This document shows, piece after piece, positions 27,876 to 40,300 of a stretch of 64,000 nt of DNA. Numbering within the stretch: position 1 is the stretch's first letter; each line of letters begins with the position of its first letter. The translations under genes and the position numbers were made by a program. The stretch is from Manduca sexta (lineage: Eukaryota; Arthropoda; Insecta; Lepidoptera; Sphingidae): the NCBI RefSeq assembly GCF_014839805.1, contig NC_051136.1, positions 930,001 through 994,000 on the forward strand, in the 5' to 3' direction. The notes below the pieces were generated by a model. It was given only the letters and a program-made list of their open reading frames with translations, did no database searches and had not been told where the DNA came from.

Positions 27876-29043
27876 GACATTATTAATGAAGGCGAAGATA
27901 TTCTATTGGGGCTCGTAAGCAATGTATTTTAGTTATTATTTAAGAAATAAAAATATCGAAAAATAAATATTATATTAAAAGTTTTTTGTAGATTAGTGAA
28001 AAAATAAGCTTTTAAAACACAATATACACATGAGAGTAGTACATTAGCCCTGTCTCCATTACCCGTATGCTTACACTTTCCGTAATACTTGCGTTTTGTA
28101 ATAATAGTTTACATCCACTTTAACACCCGTTTTACTAACATTACGTACTCTTAATCTAATAGATAAAAATGGCGAGACGTCATACCAGTTGGTCTTTTGA
28201 GGTCAGCTTTAGTCAGTCAAAGGTTGGTAAAAACAAGCATATTTTACTGCATTGAGTCAGTCACATTCTCACAATAAGGTTGTAAAGGAGAGTTTAAAAC
28301 TTATAGCAGACGATGACCAAATTTTAAATTTTGCAAATCCAGTAAGCAGACCGCTAAAACGAATTCAGTGCCAATAGTCTATTGTGGTGGCTATACCACG
28401 GTGCCGAAACGATCGAATTGATCTAAAGGTGCTCAAGGCAAAGTATGGACTATCTAATATGTTATTTAGTTCTAGATAAATGTATGTGGCACAACAACTT
28501 TGTAAGCCTTAAAAGTACTACAACACTGCAGGTTTTTTGCGTTGGTACCAAATTGCACTGCCGAAATGCCATGAGCGCAATTCCGCATAATCGTAAGTGG
28601 AAATCGCCACTCATAAACGTTAGCAATGCCAGAGGCACACGAGCCGTTGCCTACCAAAATATAGCCAATATTTCAATTGTATGCCGATCATTACTCTATT
28701 GAGTCAGCTGTGTTCTCAACTTATAGGTTAATACGTATCGTATTGTAAACATTTTGCGGCACATACAAGTATCATGGTGGCCATCGCTCTACGAACCTAA
28801 AAAAACAGATTCCGCTATCTATGCGATACATTATCGACGCAATACATTTGCAGGTACGCAATTACAGGTGAATAATTGGATACAGGCGTGTGCAATGCAA
28901 AGGCTTGTAGTTTATCATAAACTAAGACCGGGTTGCTTCATTTGTAGTCAGGTATAGTTAAAGTTCTTATCACGCTGGCCAATTGCAAACGAATTAACAG
29001 CGAGGCGCGCTTCCACTGTAACACTGATAACTTTACTTGACCA

Positions 29044-29226
29044 CTGGGGCCTTATTCTCTATCCCGCACGTTATTTTAACAGTGCGTAACAAGCACATAA
29101 CACAACGCATCATGTTTAGGACTATAGAAATTTGGCTTACAGAATATCATTCCACGCACATTTCTCGGAGATAACATGATACGGCCGCGTTACGCGTTTA
29201 CACTATCTTACAGAATAAGGGCCCTG
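29044..29226 (-). mobile_element. 183-bp MITE, copy 2, inverted relative to copy 1
   Basis: It is nearly the exact reverse complement of 23505..23687, with the same length. It begins CTGGGGCCTTATTCTCTAT. Its high similarity to copy 1 points to recent spread. Confidence 0.82.
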
Positions 29227-30882
29227 ATTAACAAAGCGTCCATAGAAAACAGACTTCACTGTTAAAGCTTAAGTATTTAATTTCAAGCCTAATAATTAAA
29301 TTAAATTTGCTATATAGATGAACTTTGAGTTGATCATTAACAGAAAAAAAAATATATATATGGGGTCCAATCACCATCAAACATTTCATTAATATCTAAT
29401 ATTTGTTACCAGCCATTATAACCTGAACCTGTCAGACAATGTTATATCGATTATATTGCTTATTATAACATATTTTTCTAGGTATTGTTTTAAAATTCAA
29501 AGTAACGTATTTCATAATGATATTATTAATATTCGAAATACGAGTTAACGTCATTCCCATCTACCCTGCTGGTACACAAACGATGCTTTCACGTGCCACC
29601 GACTCTGTTTGTCCCTACGTCGTGGGACTGGCAGCAGTGGCATATAATATATGGTTTGGTAGATGGATCCTATTCTAGCTGTTAGATAATAAATATCTTA
29701 GCTTAAAATATTGTTGAAAATTGGGTTAAAACATGGTGTTAGTATTAGCACTCACTATAATTTCACATTCATTATTAATTTTAAGGTATCGGCAATCGTT
29801 CCTCACACGTTGGTATCTTCAAACCTTATCCTTTGAAGGTTAGGTAGAGACACTACTTTCAAATTCATACAGCACCTTACCCAAACCTCTAGTGCATTTT
29901 AAATAACTATATTTGGAAAAATAAATGTAAAGAAAAAAATATTATCGATATATTTGATTGTAAAAATATCTTGTTTCGTGGATATTCATAAAAAAATAAA
30001 TCCTTGTTTTTTGTTTTATGTCCAAGCGAGTTGCACGCGCCTGCATCCCGTACACATCTGACTTCACTAACTAGGCCACAATCACATCGACAAAGATGTT
30101 ACAATCTATATATAATAAAATGTATTTAAAAGCGCACTTTGTATATAATATACCTTTTGCAACGTGTCTTTTCGATATTCTATCGAACGAGTCAAAGTTA
30201 TCGACATGTTTGTCGATGTCGATAGAAGCATATGAAGAAATATCGATAAATTACACAATTTATTTAAAAAATAATTACATTAAGTTGAAAACAAACGTGT
30301 TACTAATTTATGATCATAATTCATTGTTACTATCAAAATATTAAAATAATAAAACACAACAAACATTATTCATTAGCTATTAAAACAATTGCTTAAAACA
30401 GATCTTACGACTTAAGGAGTTATTTCATGTAGTGTTATTCGGCATTTATGAAAACAAATGTAATTACTGCGTGAATGTATCAGCTTGATTAAACTATTGT
30501 TAATTTATTTAAGAAAATAACAATCACATTATTTCCTATAATATAAAATTTAAGTGGCAAGCGTAGGGCAAAATTTATTTTTACTAATTCAGAAAAATAT
30601 TCGTTTTTATAGTACACAATAATTCTTATTAAATATTTGCATCACTAGTAATTTGTGATCAAGCAAACTCTTTGTATTTATGGTGACTCGACCCAAAACC
30701 GACTCGATAGATGGCGTGGCTGGATCTATCGATATCGACAAATACCGCGCCCGTGCGCAGGTCTCCAATGTAAAAGCCGATACTCCCTGTGACCGAATAT
30801 ACATATGACAATAATTTATATACTTACAGAGTCTGTATATCAACTACACTTGTATACATCCACGTATAGGTACACATATAAT
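29227..30882. other. Sequence downstream of ATP8A
   Basis: AT-rich. TATCGATA words, resembling DREF sites, occur near 29944 and 30728, and a GC-rich patch lies at 30740..30775. No gene is supported. Confidence 0.35.
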
Positions 30883-31203
30883 TTTATTATTATAGACAAG
30901 GGACACGCGCAGGGTCTCTCCGTTAAGTACGGGAAAGCTCAACACTCACAATACATCATGATGTTAAATAAACAAAGGCATGTTTACGACAAACTAAAGA
31001 ATAAATAGCTTGTAAACTAAAACTCAAACAATTTTGTACGTGAGAAATACTAGTGTGAGATGACGGGAGTGCCCGCAGCCCGCCCGCGCTCAGCACACCG
31101 TCAACACGCGCTGTCTCCGCTCGCGCCGCTCGTCCCGCTCGCACCGCTCGCTCGGCGTCAGGCGGCCGCAGCGCTCGCTCCGCTCGAGGCCCGCGCGCGC
31201 CGC
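30883..31203 (-). other. Likely 3' UTR of ATP8A with AATAAA signal
   Basis: The sequence after the stop codon is first GC-rich and then AT-rich. The first clear minus-strand AATAAA is at 30883..30888, about 316 nt past the stop. The exact cleavage site cannot be read from the sequence. Confidence 0.5.
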
Positions 31204-31301
31204 TCACGAGTGCGGCGCGCGCGGCTGGCTCGTGTCGTACGCTCGGATCACGTCCGCTTGCGACACGCTGCCACCCTCCTCTTGCGAGAACGCAAACCCA
31301 T
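31204..31301 (-). CDS. ATP8A: ATP8A visible exon 23, last coding exon (autoinhibitory motif)
   Basis: The acceptor is CGGTACAG. It encodes [24 protein letters not shown] in two blocks and ends APHS-TGA. Vertebrate ATP8A1/2 end with GYAFSQEE, the motif that folds back on the nucleotide domain and keeps the pump inactive until it is released. Its presence shows that the insect enzyme is probably regulated in the same way. Confidence 0.95.
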
Positions 31302-34300
31302 CTGTACCGTACACACATTACACGTTAAAATATTATAATCAAATATGAACAGATAAATAAATGTAAGAGTGAAAAAAAAAACAGCGTCTAAATTGCGTGT
31401 CGAACGCTAGATGTGTGATGAGAGCGCGGATCAAAAGTGTTCGATACTTATTGCGTATCGTTCAGAGAAACGTCCCCGATAGGGTACGCCTCGTGTGGTG
31501 TCTAAGAGAGCGTGCGTCTACGACGCTGCGGTGCCGGTGTATGTATGTATGTGTACAGTATTTTTCAACAGAACTTCCAAACAGCCTTTAAAATTTAATA
31601 ATTTTCGTAGTACGTACAATCCACATCGACTTCAGTTACCTAGTTGTAACTGAACACGTATTCAACAGAGCTCTGTTCGGCTGGGCGTGTGCAAGTTCTG
31701 TGGTCATACCGTGTGGCGTCGGTACTCACGCGACAGCTCGAGCTCCATGGTGGCGCGCGTGCCCGAGCGGCGCGAGAACACGCTGCGAACGTTCTGTAGC
31801 AGGCGCGCCGTCTCCGTGAGGCTGCCACACAGAGCGCGCAGTGACACTACTTTGCCGACGATCAACCTTGCTCTTGGGAGCCTTATTTTTCTATTTACAA
31901 TCCATCTAAACCTGGGAAAATTCCAGGACTTCCCGACCGTTTTGTACCAAATAAATTTACCTCATGTCCTCCAAAGATATAAGCGTGAACGAGTAAATAA
32001 GCGTATATTGTGTCACTTTTCATACTCGTTCCATCGGTCAAATAATATTAAAAATATTTTTTTTATAAGAGTCAACTCACTTTTTACGCATATGTTTATC
32101 GATATTGTTTACAAAATAAATTTTATTTATATGAACAGAATTCAATTAACAATTTTTAAAATCGATTTTTTTCATAAAACAACCATATTGTGTGATTAAT
32201 ATTCTAAAAATACCACAACATTATCTACGTCTAACACATTTTTGTCAAATCTACTAGAGAGAGCATCGAGAGTATGAGAAGTGACAAAAGAAGCGTAAGA
32301 GGTAAGCTCATGCGAAGCCATGCAAGCGGTAGTTACCGTGGACTTACACTGGGCGAGCCGGACGAGCGCATGCGCCGCGTCCGCCGCGCTGCGCGGGAAC
32401 AACACCACCGTTAGTACCACGCCTCACATCAACACCCCGCACCGACATGCACCACACCCGGCGCATGGCCGCGCTCAAACCTACCTCACATGCCTGACAT
32501 TTTCTATTTTTAAACAGCCGTCAACGACAGCCATTTTGTAAAAAATGTATTAACATGATACTCATTTCGCTTTGTAATTTTATTTAACTATCGTTATTCG
32601 AATTATTGTGAGGTAGATTCGTTTCACAGACATATTGTTACATGATAAATAAGTATAATATATGTTAAATAAGATGATAGTATGTAGTATCAGATAAATT
32701 TCCACCACCTGTAATTTTTATAATAAAATAACAATGATATTGTTCATAATAAATAGTAAGCGCGTCACACATTACAGCCTTCTCAAACAAATACTCTACG
32801 GCAGATTAAAAAAGGAATTTCCTAAAAATATTATTATATAAAAAATCCTGCTCTATATTTGTAACTATGATGTAAATACTACCGTTTAATAAAAAATCTT
32901 ATGTGTGCTGCGCTTAATACTAATTTGAAAAATATTATATTATATAAAATAAATATGTTTTGGCAATACTAAATAGACATTTCAAAATACTTATGGCTAC
33001 TTGAACATTGGGTATGTATAAATAATGATTATCAGAACAATGTAATGGTAACAATGGTGATTATTTACAAACATTTACAAATATGTAGACGGTGTAATGC
33101 AAGACGATACACAATTTAAAAAGTGTTCTTATGTGGATATTTTTATGTAAGATGCAACACACGTGGATAAAAAAGGTTATTTTTTGAGTCACGTGTGTTG
33201 CCTTTAATTAAAAATTCAAAATGAAAATAATTATAAAATGAATTATAAGTATGTACTGTTGATTATTGTAATGAAAATAAAATGTAGTGTATACGTTCTA
33301 TAATACTGTGCAAGAACTAAAAATATACGTACACATATACGAAAAAAATAATACAGTATGTCAATTAGCATTCAAGGATAAATGACCTGATTTAAAAAAT
33401 AATGAAGTAAAATATTTTTCTAATAAATAAAATTCATAAAAAATAATAAAGAAACAATAAATTAGATGAGTTTGAGACCATTAAATATCACCTTGTTTAG
33501 CTTAGCTATTTAAAATAAAACTTATTTTAGTGTTAATAAGAAATTTAAGAGTTTCTTAGCGACTCTACATGTTTTTTGTGCTTGTAATGTGTTTGTTATT
33601 ATTACCCAAATGTCTTTCGTTAATCAACATACTGTAAATAGCAAAATAAATTAGCGCAGGGTTGAAGGATACTAGTCGTTTGTACAACATCTCCATTTAT
33701 TCAATGTTATTTACATTTTGGAAGATATTCATATACAAAGAGAAACATTATTCTCTATTCTTCGCAACACTATTAAAAGTTTGTGACAACGAGCATAGAC
33801 CAGGAGCCACTGACAAGTCAACATCTAATAAATTTCAAAATATTGGGGCAAATATCACTTCGCACTTACTCTAGTATCAAAAATTCTAATATTTTATTGA
33901 AATCTTTAGCGCCACCGGCTCCTGGTCTACGCGTAGTACTAAACTAAACGCACAACAATAAATACCACAGTTACAACCGTTCTTATAGTTATAGATATAG
34001 GCCGTAGTGTTAATTCAACACGCACGCATACAAAAATATTAGAGTCAAATTTGAAGGTGGCATTTGTACTATTTCGTTTTCCATAAGTGTTTTGTTTTCT
34101 TTTTATCGTAAGGTAGTACTATAATTTAAACAGGAGCATATACAAGCTCAGGTTTAAAAATATCCTGCGGCCCTCAAACTGTAAAGGCTGTTTATACTAG
34201 AGATCTTCTATAAAAATTTCGTTATGTCAATATTTATTATACTGACACAAATAAATAAATGTATTAGCCGCATAATTAATATAGTATTATTATGTGAATA

Positions 34301-37300
34301 ATGGTAAATTATTGCCTATGAATGATTGCAAGTTTTGATAAATTTATGATCCTCTATCCGTAGTAGAGGAGCCATGTGTCCAGCAGTGTGACAGTATATA
34401 ATACAGGGCTGATATTATTATGAAATATGTCAAAATACGACCTTCAGTTTGACTCCTCTGTGTCACACGTAGGCACAGCTAGCATAGTACATAGCTGTCA
34501 ATATATTATATTACAGCACAACGTATAAAATATCTACATTAACCAGTTGAAGACGGAGTATTTGCTATAAGTAATATCACGCGTGTAATCCGCACACTTT
34601 ACGAGGCGCATTAAATTATGTTTAGCAAAGTCTTGAATAAAGTGCCAAAACGATATGTTTTTTTATATCGTTAACTTCTTCCAGAAACAAATATGCCAGT
34701 ATTTTTATTATTACCACAGAAAGAAAAATTAACTTATATATATTCGAGTGATCAATGGAAGCACTGTACAGTGTAAATGTACTGAATATTATCAAGTGAA
34801 TAAGCGAAAACATCTAGAACTTCTAATGCGAATAAATCTAAGAAAACTCTAGCACTTTCTGCTAGACAATCATCGTTATAATCGCCTTCTCGATCCAGCG
34901 TACGTAGATTATGAATCCGTAAGTTGACGAAAGCAAATTTCGACATCCTATCGTTTTTAATCATAATATATTTAACACGCCTCGTGCAGTGTAAATGCAC
35001 CTTTTTATATATTATTAATGATAAATGATATAGTGGCACACGGGTTTAAAAACACTATGTACAAGGGAATGTGCAATGAATTATCTATATACACATGTGT
35101 ATATATCTATATGAATGTATAGATAACGTCAAAAATATTAAGTAGAACACTGCAATAAAAACTTGAAAATTTAGTAAATATAAATGCACATTATTAACAA
35201 AAAAATAATCTTTATTTGTACATCGTTACAGATTAAAATTAAATAGTTTGTACCAACTTCTGTGTAGTTTTGTAAACTATTTATAAATACTAAGCTCTGT
35301 AAAAAAGCTATGTCAAAGACGGAAAAAAACGTTAATTACTTATTTTATATATAATTTTCTTTATAATTTCAAATGTCCTTTAAATCAAATTGTACCAAAT
35401 ATATCTTTATATTACCTTTAATAATAAATGTTACAAAATGCGTTATATTTGTGTACAATACTATAATCTTACATATTTTACTATACTATGAAACATAGGA
35501 AGATCTAAGCTACAAGGAATGTGTTAAACCCTTTAAATAACTTCAAGAATAAGGGCCGATTTCACGGGTTCCAATACAAATATCTGGAAAATATTTAGAA
35601 GTTAAAATATCACCTGAAGGTGGCTGGAGTTTTAATCTGGAAGATAACCAGCAATTTAAAAGCCTTGACCACCCTATTGTCTAAAATTTATTCATTAAAT
35701 TTATCAGGGAATTTAATGCTTAAGCTGACAAAATAAATCACCAAAATTTATATTAAGGATTGTGTTGTATGTCAGGTTTTCTGAAACTTTATCAGGGAAC
35801 CGGGGAAACTGGCTCTAAAGGTAACTTCATCAGGACTTGGTGAGAACTAGCTAACGAACGAGGCTCCGGCCTCTTGGCGGTAATCGAACCTAATAATTAA
35901 AGTTGGGAATGAACATTGCCCAGCAATGGGACTTTAGACTGATACAACTACAACGAATGTACAATCTAGCTTCTAAGAACGCGTTCAAGTTTGTGCAAAT
36001 TATATCCACACTATATTTACCATTTAATGGCGGTTTTTTTTCTCAACGCGCAGGTCGCGTAAGCCCAGCTTTGAGAACAGTAAATATTTTTTAAATATTT
36101 AGTTCAACAAAAGTATAGGTAATATACAACTATAAGGATCCTAAACAGATTGTTCTAAATAAATAACGATGCAAACATTCGATTTTTTATAGACACAATA
36201 CTTTTTATCCATCGATATTAGTAGTGTTACCTATGTTACACTATCAAACATTTAGTAACTCGAGAGGTAGCTTTACATTTTGGTATTACCATTATGTTTC
36301 GCGAAAGCAAGAACGGCCTACGTACAAACTTGATTCAGTGAAAATTTCGGAAAGTTTTGATTTTCACATACAAAAATTGTACAATAATTCTTTCTGAAGA
36401 GTTATCAGATTATTAAATTTTAGTACAGGTAATTCTACTAATTAGTATATGAATAAAATGTGGTTAGGCCATTCTTGCCTGTTTGGAATTTTTGTCCTTA
36501 ACAATTCATAACAACCTCCATATTTTTATTTCAATATCCATATAAATTACAATAAATACGCATATAAAAATATAATTGAGAAGACATCGAATTCAATGAC
36601 AATCTAGCTTTACAGTATACAATAATGGACTTTATACATATGTATAATATGTAATATAACAGGAACTTAATATTCAGGAAGTGAAGGTGCGGGGCCGCCT
36701 ACTCAGTCTATATGTATGTACAGTCTACATAAAAACATCTAAGTATAGAAAAAATATTGCACATTTTGGAATGGTTAAATGATGGAGTTAAAATCGGTAA
36801 CTTTGAAAATATTATTTATTCTACGATTATAATATAAATTTATCTTGATAAATATTTCAAGATATAATTTTTGTAATTTTTATTGCATTGTAATCTGAAA
36901 TTAATAACATTATTAATATAAAATTTATCAACACGTATATTTTACATTAAAATAGTTTACGGCCTGGCCACGGAGTTTCGCCAACGAGAATTATGAGGCG
37001 GCGATTGCCTTATAAAATTCATTCGTCGGGTACTGCGCGTTGGACGCAGTTTTTAATTTATTTTAGTTCTCAGACCCGTCAGACAGTATCACTAGCAAAT
37101 TTAGAGATGGCTAGACTTTAAATATCAGTATCGGCGGCCCCGCGAGATTTGCTAATCAGTCATTCCGGTGTGTGCCGGCGCCTACGTGTAGTGTGGGCGC
37201 CGGGCGCTCAGGCGGCGGCGCGGCGTCATATGACGTGCGAGTGTCGCGTGCGCGTGCGCGAGCGCGTGCGCCGGGCGCGCGGCTCGTGGCGCACGCCCGC

Positions 37301-40300
37301 CAGCGCGTCGGGCGCGCGCGCGGGCTCGGGCGCCACGCACCGCCGGCGCCACCGCACGCCCACCGGCGACCCGCGCCTCTTGCTGCGCAACATCACGCGT
37401 CACCACCCTTGCCACGGGACCCTCTCCTCACCACTCGACAACAGCGGTACATTCGCGTTTGTAACGCGTATGACCTCGTCTGATGTGCATGTACTCCCAG
37501 CACGATAAACAGCCGCAACTCAAGTTATTAAATCAATTTCTTACTTGTAAAAACTAACTCTAAAACAAAGTGGCGCGATGCACAATAACGAGTTCATACG
37601 CGCGTCCGCCTGTATCGCTGTGGGCCGGTGCGGCCCGTCGCCATGTGGCGTGAGGCCGGCGCCGCGCTCCCCCCGCGAGCCATCGAAACGGACCGGAGCC
37701 GCAGCCGACGTGCTAACACGCTCTACTAAATCACTTTAATCAGTGCGAGTGAATACTAGTTGCCGTTTACAAATATGTGCCACTACACAATATCATTTTC
37801 TTTTATCTTTGCGCACAGTGATTACACTTACTCCATGGCAAGTTTCCTCTATGATCTAAAGCTACATTTAATTGTATGTACACGAAAGGCGGTGGTGTTT
37901 GGTGCCGCGTCTCCGACGCCGTTTCGACAGCGGTACACATACACGAACAGTCTAGACTAGTGGGATGAAGCGACTAGGCCCGCGGGTGTGCGCGGGTGTA
38001 CGCGGTGTGCGGGGAGGGGCGATGCAAAGCCAACTCAACAGTAAGGGTATACACTAGGAACGTTGCGTGCGCGCTAACTAATGAACAGAGACTTGCCGAT
38101 AGATCAATATTATAGTATGATATTGCAGACATTTTGTCTGCGTTATTGACTGTAATCCTAATAATAAGTAAACTATAGGTTACCAGGGTTATATAAGTAA
38201 AGCATTATCATATTTATAATAATAGATTTTTACAAATGTGAAGTGATCAAATTATTACACTTTTTTTTATTTCAATTTGACACATTAGCTGATTTAAGCT
38301 GCGACAATAAAATAAAACACGAGCGAGATAATTGATCTATCGGCAAACGGAAATATCCATTGAAACAGAGACAAAGTTCAGATGACATGACACTGAAAAC
38401 TCTAGCGGGATAGTATTTCAAATATACACACATTTCAGTTGAAATATTCGATGTATCAACGACAAATGCTTTTACAAACAACTTAAACAATATTTTTATG
38501 AAATGTGTATTCAAGTTGTTGAAAAAAAAGCGTCATCAATAATTAGTGGGCAGAAATATATTTTATTAAAAAAAATCCAATGTTCCTAGTGTATATTTGA
38601 AACACGTTCGTTTTGAAATCGATCTAAATATGTATCGTCAATGATCGAGTCGACTAAAACTCAGATTACTTAATAGATCGATTTCAACCAGCACTGCTAT
38701 ACACAGTGATAAGAATGCTATAGACATGAACATGTATCGATAAATAGACATGGACTATACAACGGATATGTACATAATATTATATTCCATATGGTGAGTG
38801 TGTATATGATATATTTGCTTATATTGTAGGTAAAATAATTCTAATATAGACTTTATAATGGATGTATATGAGCGACAACATGACCTGACGTTTATACACG
38901 TCACATGAAAAAAAAAAATAGTAAGTAAATATTGTAATGTCGCTCAAATACGATAATAATATAATATTTGTGTTTAATTACTTTTCTATAATTCTCGTTT
39001 GGTAAAAAAATATCTGAGTAAATGTGTATTGAAACTATTGGTTAGTTCTAACATTCCAAAACATACAAACTCACATTCATACACACGCATTCTCTATAAT
39101 CATTAATATATTAATAATAATGTAATGTTTAAAAGTTAACCCTTTAAGGAGACACATTTTCACACAAAAACCATGCACAAAACACTTCTTATAATGACGA
39201 CGTTCATAGCCGTCATGCATTTTTTTTTAAGTTGTGCCAGAAAATTACGTCATGCCAAATTAAAAGGTTAAATTAACACGTACAGTATGATTATTTTTAT
39301 AGCAATGAATTGGGTTTAAAACTCCGAAAAAAGTTGCAGAGAAAATATGAATTATTAGTCTTGTATGTTAGCAATGTCCGAAAATACATAAAGAGGTCAA
39401 ATCATACTGTACATGCGATAGTATTTTATATTATTAGGACTTTGAAATGATATAATGTATGTTTAAATGGCCGTTATTATTGTTGAAATCACGGGAAGTA
39501 AATATATAGTGGAGTAAGTTGAACGTTACCATTAGCGGTAAACCTATTAAATTAATTAAAACTCGCTATTTCCACCTTGTTTAGATCGTAAAATAATTAA
39601 AACTAAGGTATGTTATTTAGATCTTAGAAAAATTTGGATAATTTTCTTTGTAATTATTTTATCAGTATTCTATTTGTTACTCATAAACTTTAAATGGACA
39701 TCTAAGTATCACTTTTAATATATATAAAACAAATTGTAATACATATAATTGTGTCATGCTGATATTAACCTCACTTTGTAAAAATTTTATATAAAGTACC
39801 TTACTAATAAACGCTGTATATAACTTACAAACTTATACAACATTTTGTCTTGTTTCCTGGGACGTTAATCACTCTATTTATCTAGACGAAACACTTAATG
39901 AATATAACAAATGTATAGAATATACAACGTGTATTAGTAAGGCGTTAAATCACCTATCTATAGTATCAGTAATCAGTGTGATTCGTGATCTGAACCGACG
40001 TGTATTGACGTAAGAGTATAGGAGGAGTACTCACGAGTGCCTCGGGTGCGAGAGGAGGGCGCTGGGGTCGCGCTGCTTGATCTCGCTCTCGCGCACCGCC
40101 TCCGTCATCGTCTTGAACGCTGAGTTGTGGATGCTGGAACCAACACGGCGGGTATTAGGCGATGATTACATCGACGTATAGTTACGTCACGCATCGTATA
40201 TAGACGTGTAGCTGCTAAACAAAATTATTGATACCATATTTTTTCGAAATTATCGCATGTTTCCGCCATATTTTTGTATGTCCTTGCTATGTTAAGATAT

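Larger units (their letters stand above)
31822..40034 (-). other. 8.2-kb intron between visible exons 21 and 22
   Basis: A long AT-rich intron. It holds the microexon candidate, the alternative last exon candidate, a SINE fragment, a MITE and unexplained CpG-rich patches near 37600..37720 and 37970..38030 that might be further exon or promoter sequence. Confidence 0.8.

Noticed and set aside
31060..31338. Plus-strand frame opposite the last flippase exon
   Set aside because: It is antisense to a confident coding exon and its 3' UTR, and is composed of low-complexity Ala/Pro/Arg.
31687..32199. 170-codon plus-strand frame
   Set aside because: Half is antisense to visible exon 22 and half is AT-rich intron that gives Phe/Ile/Asn runs. 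No motif is present.
37149..37508. Plus-strand frames of about 100-120 codons in the GC-rich patch
   Set aside because: They are shadows of GC-rich DNA without recognisable protein. The minus-strand reading fits the flippase splice phase better.
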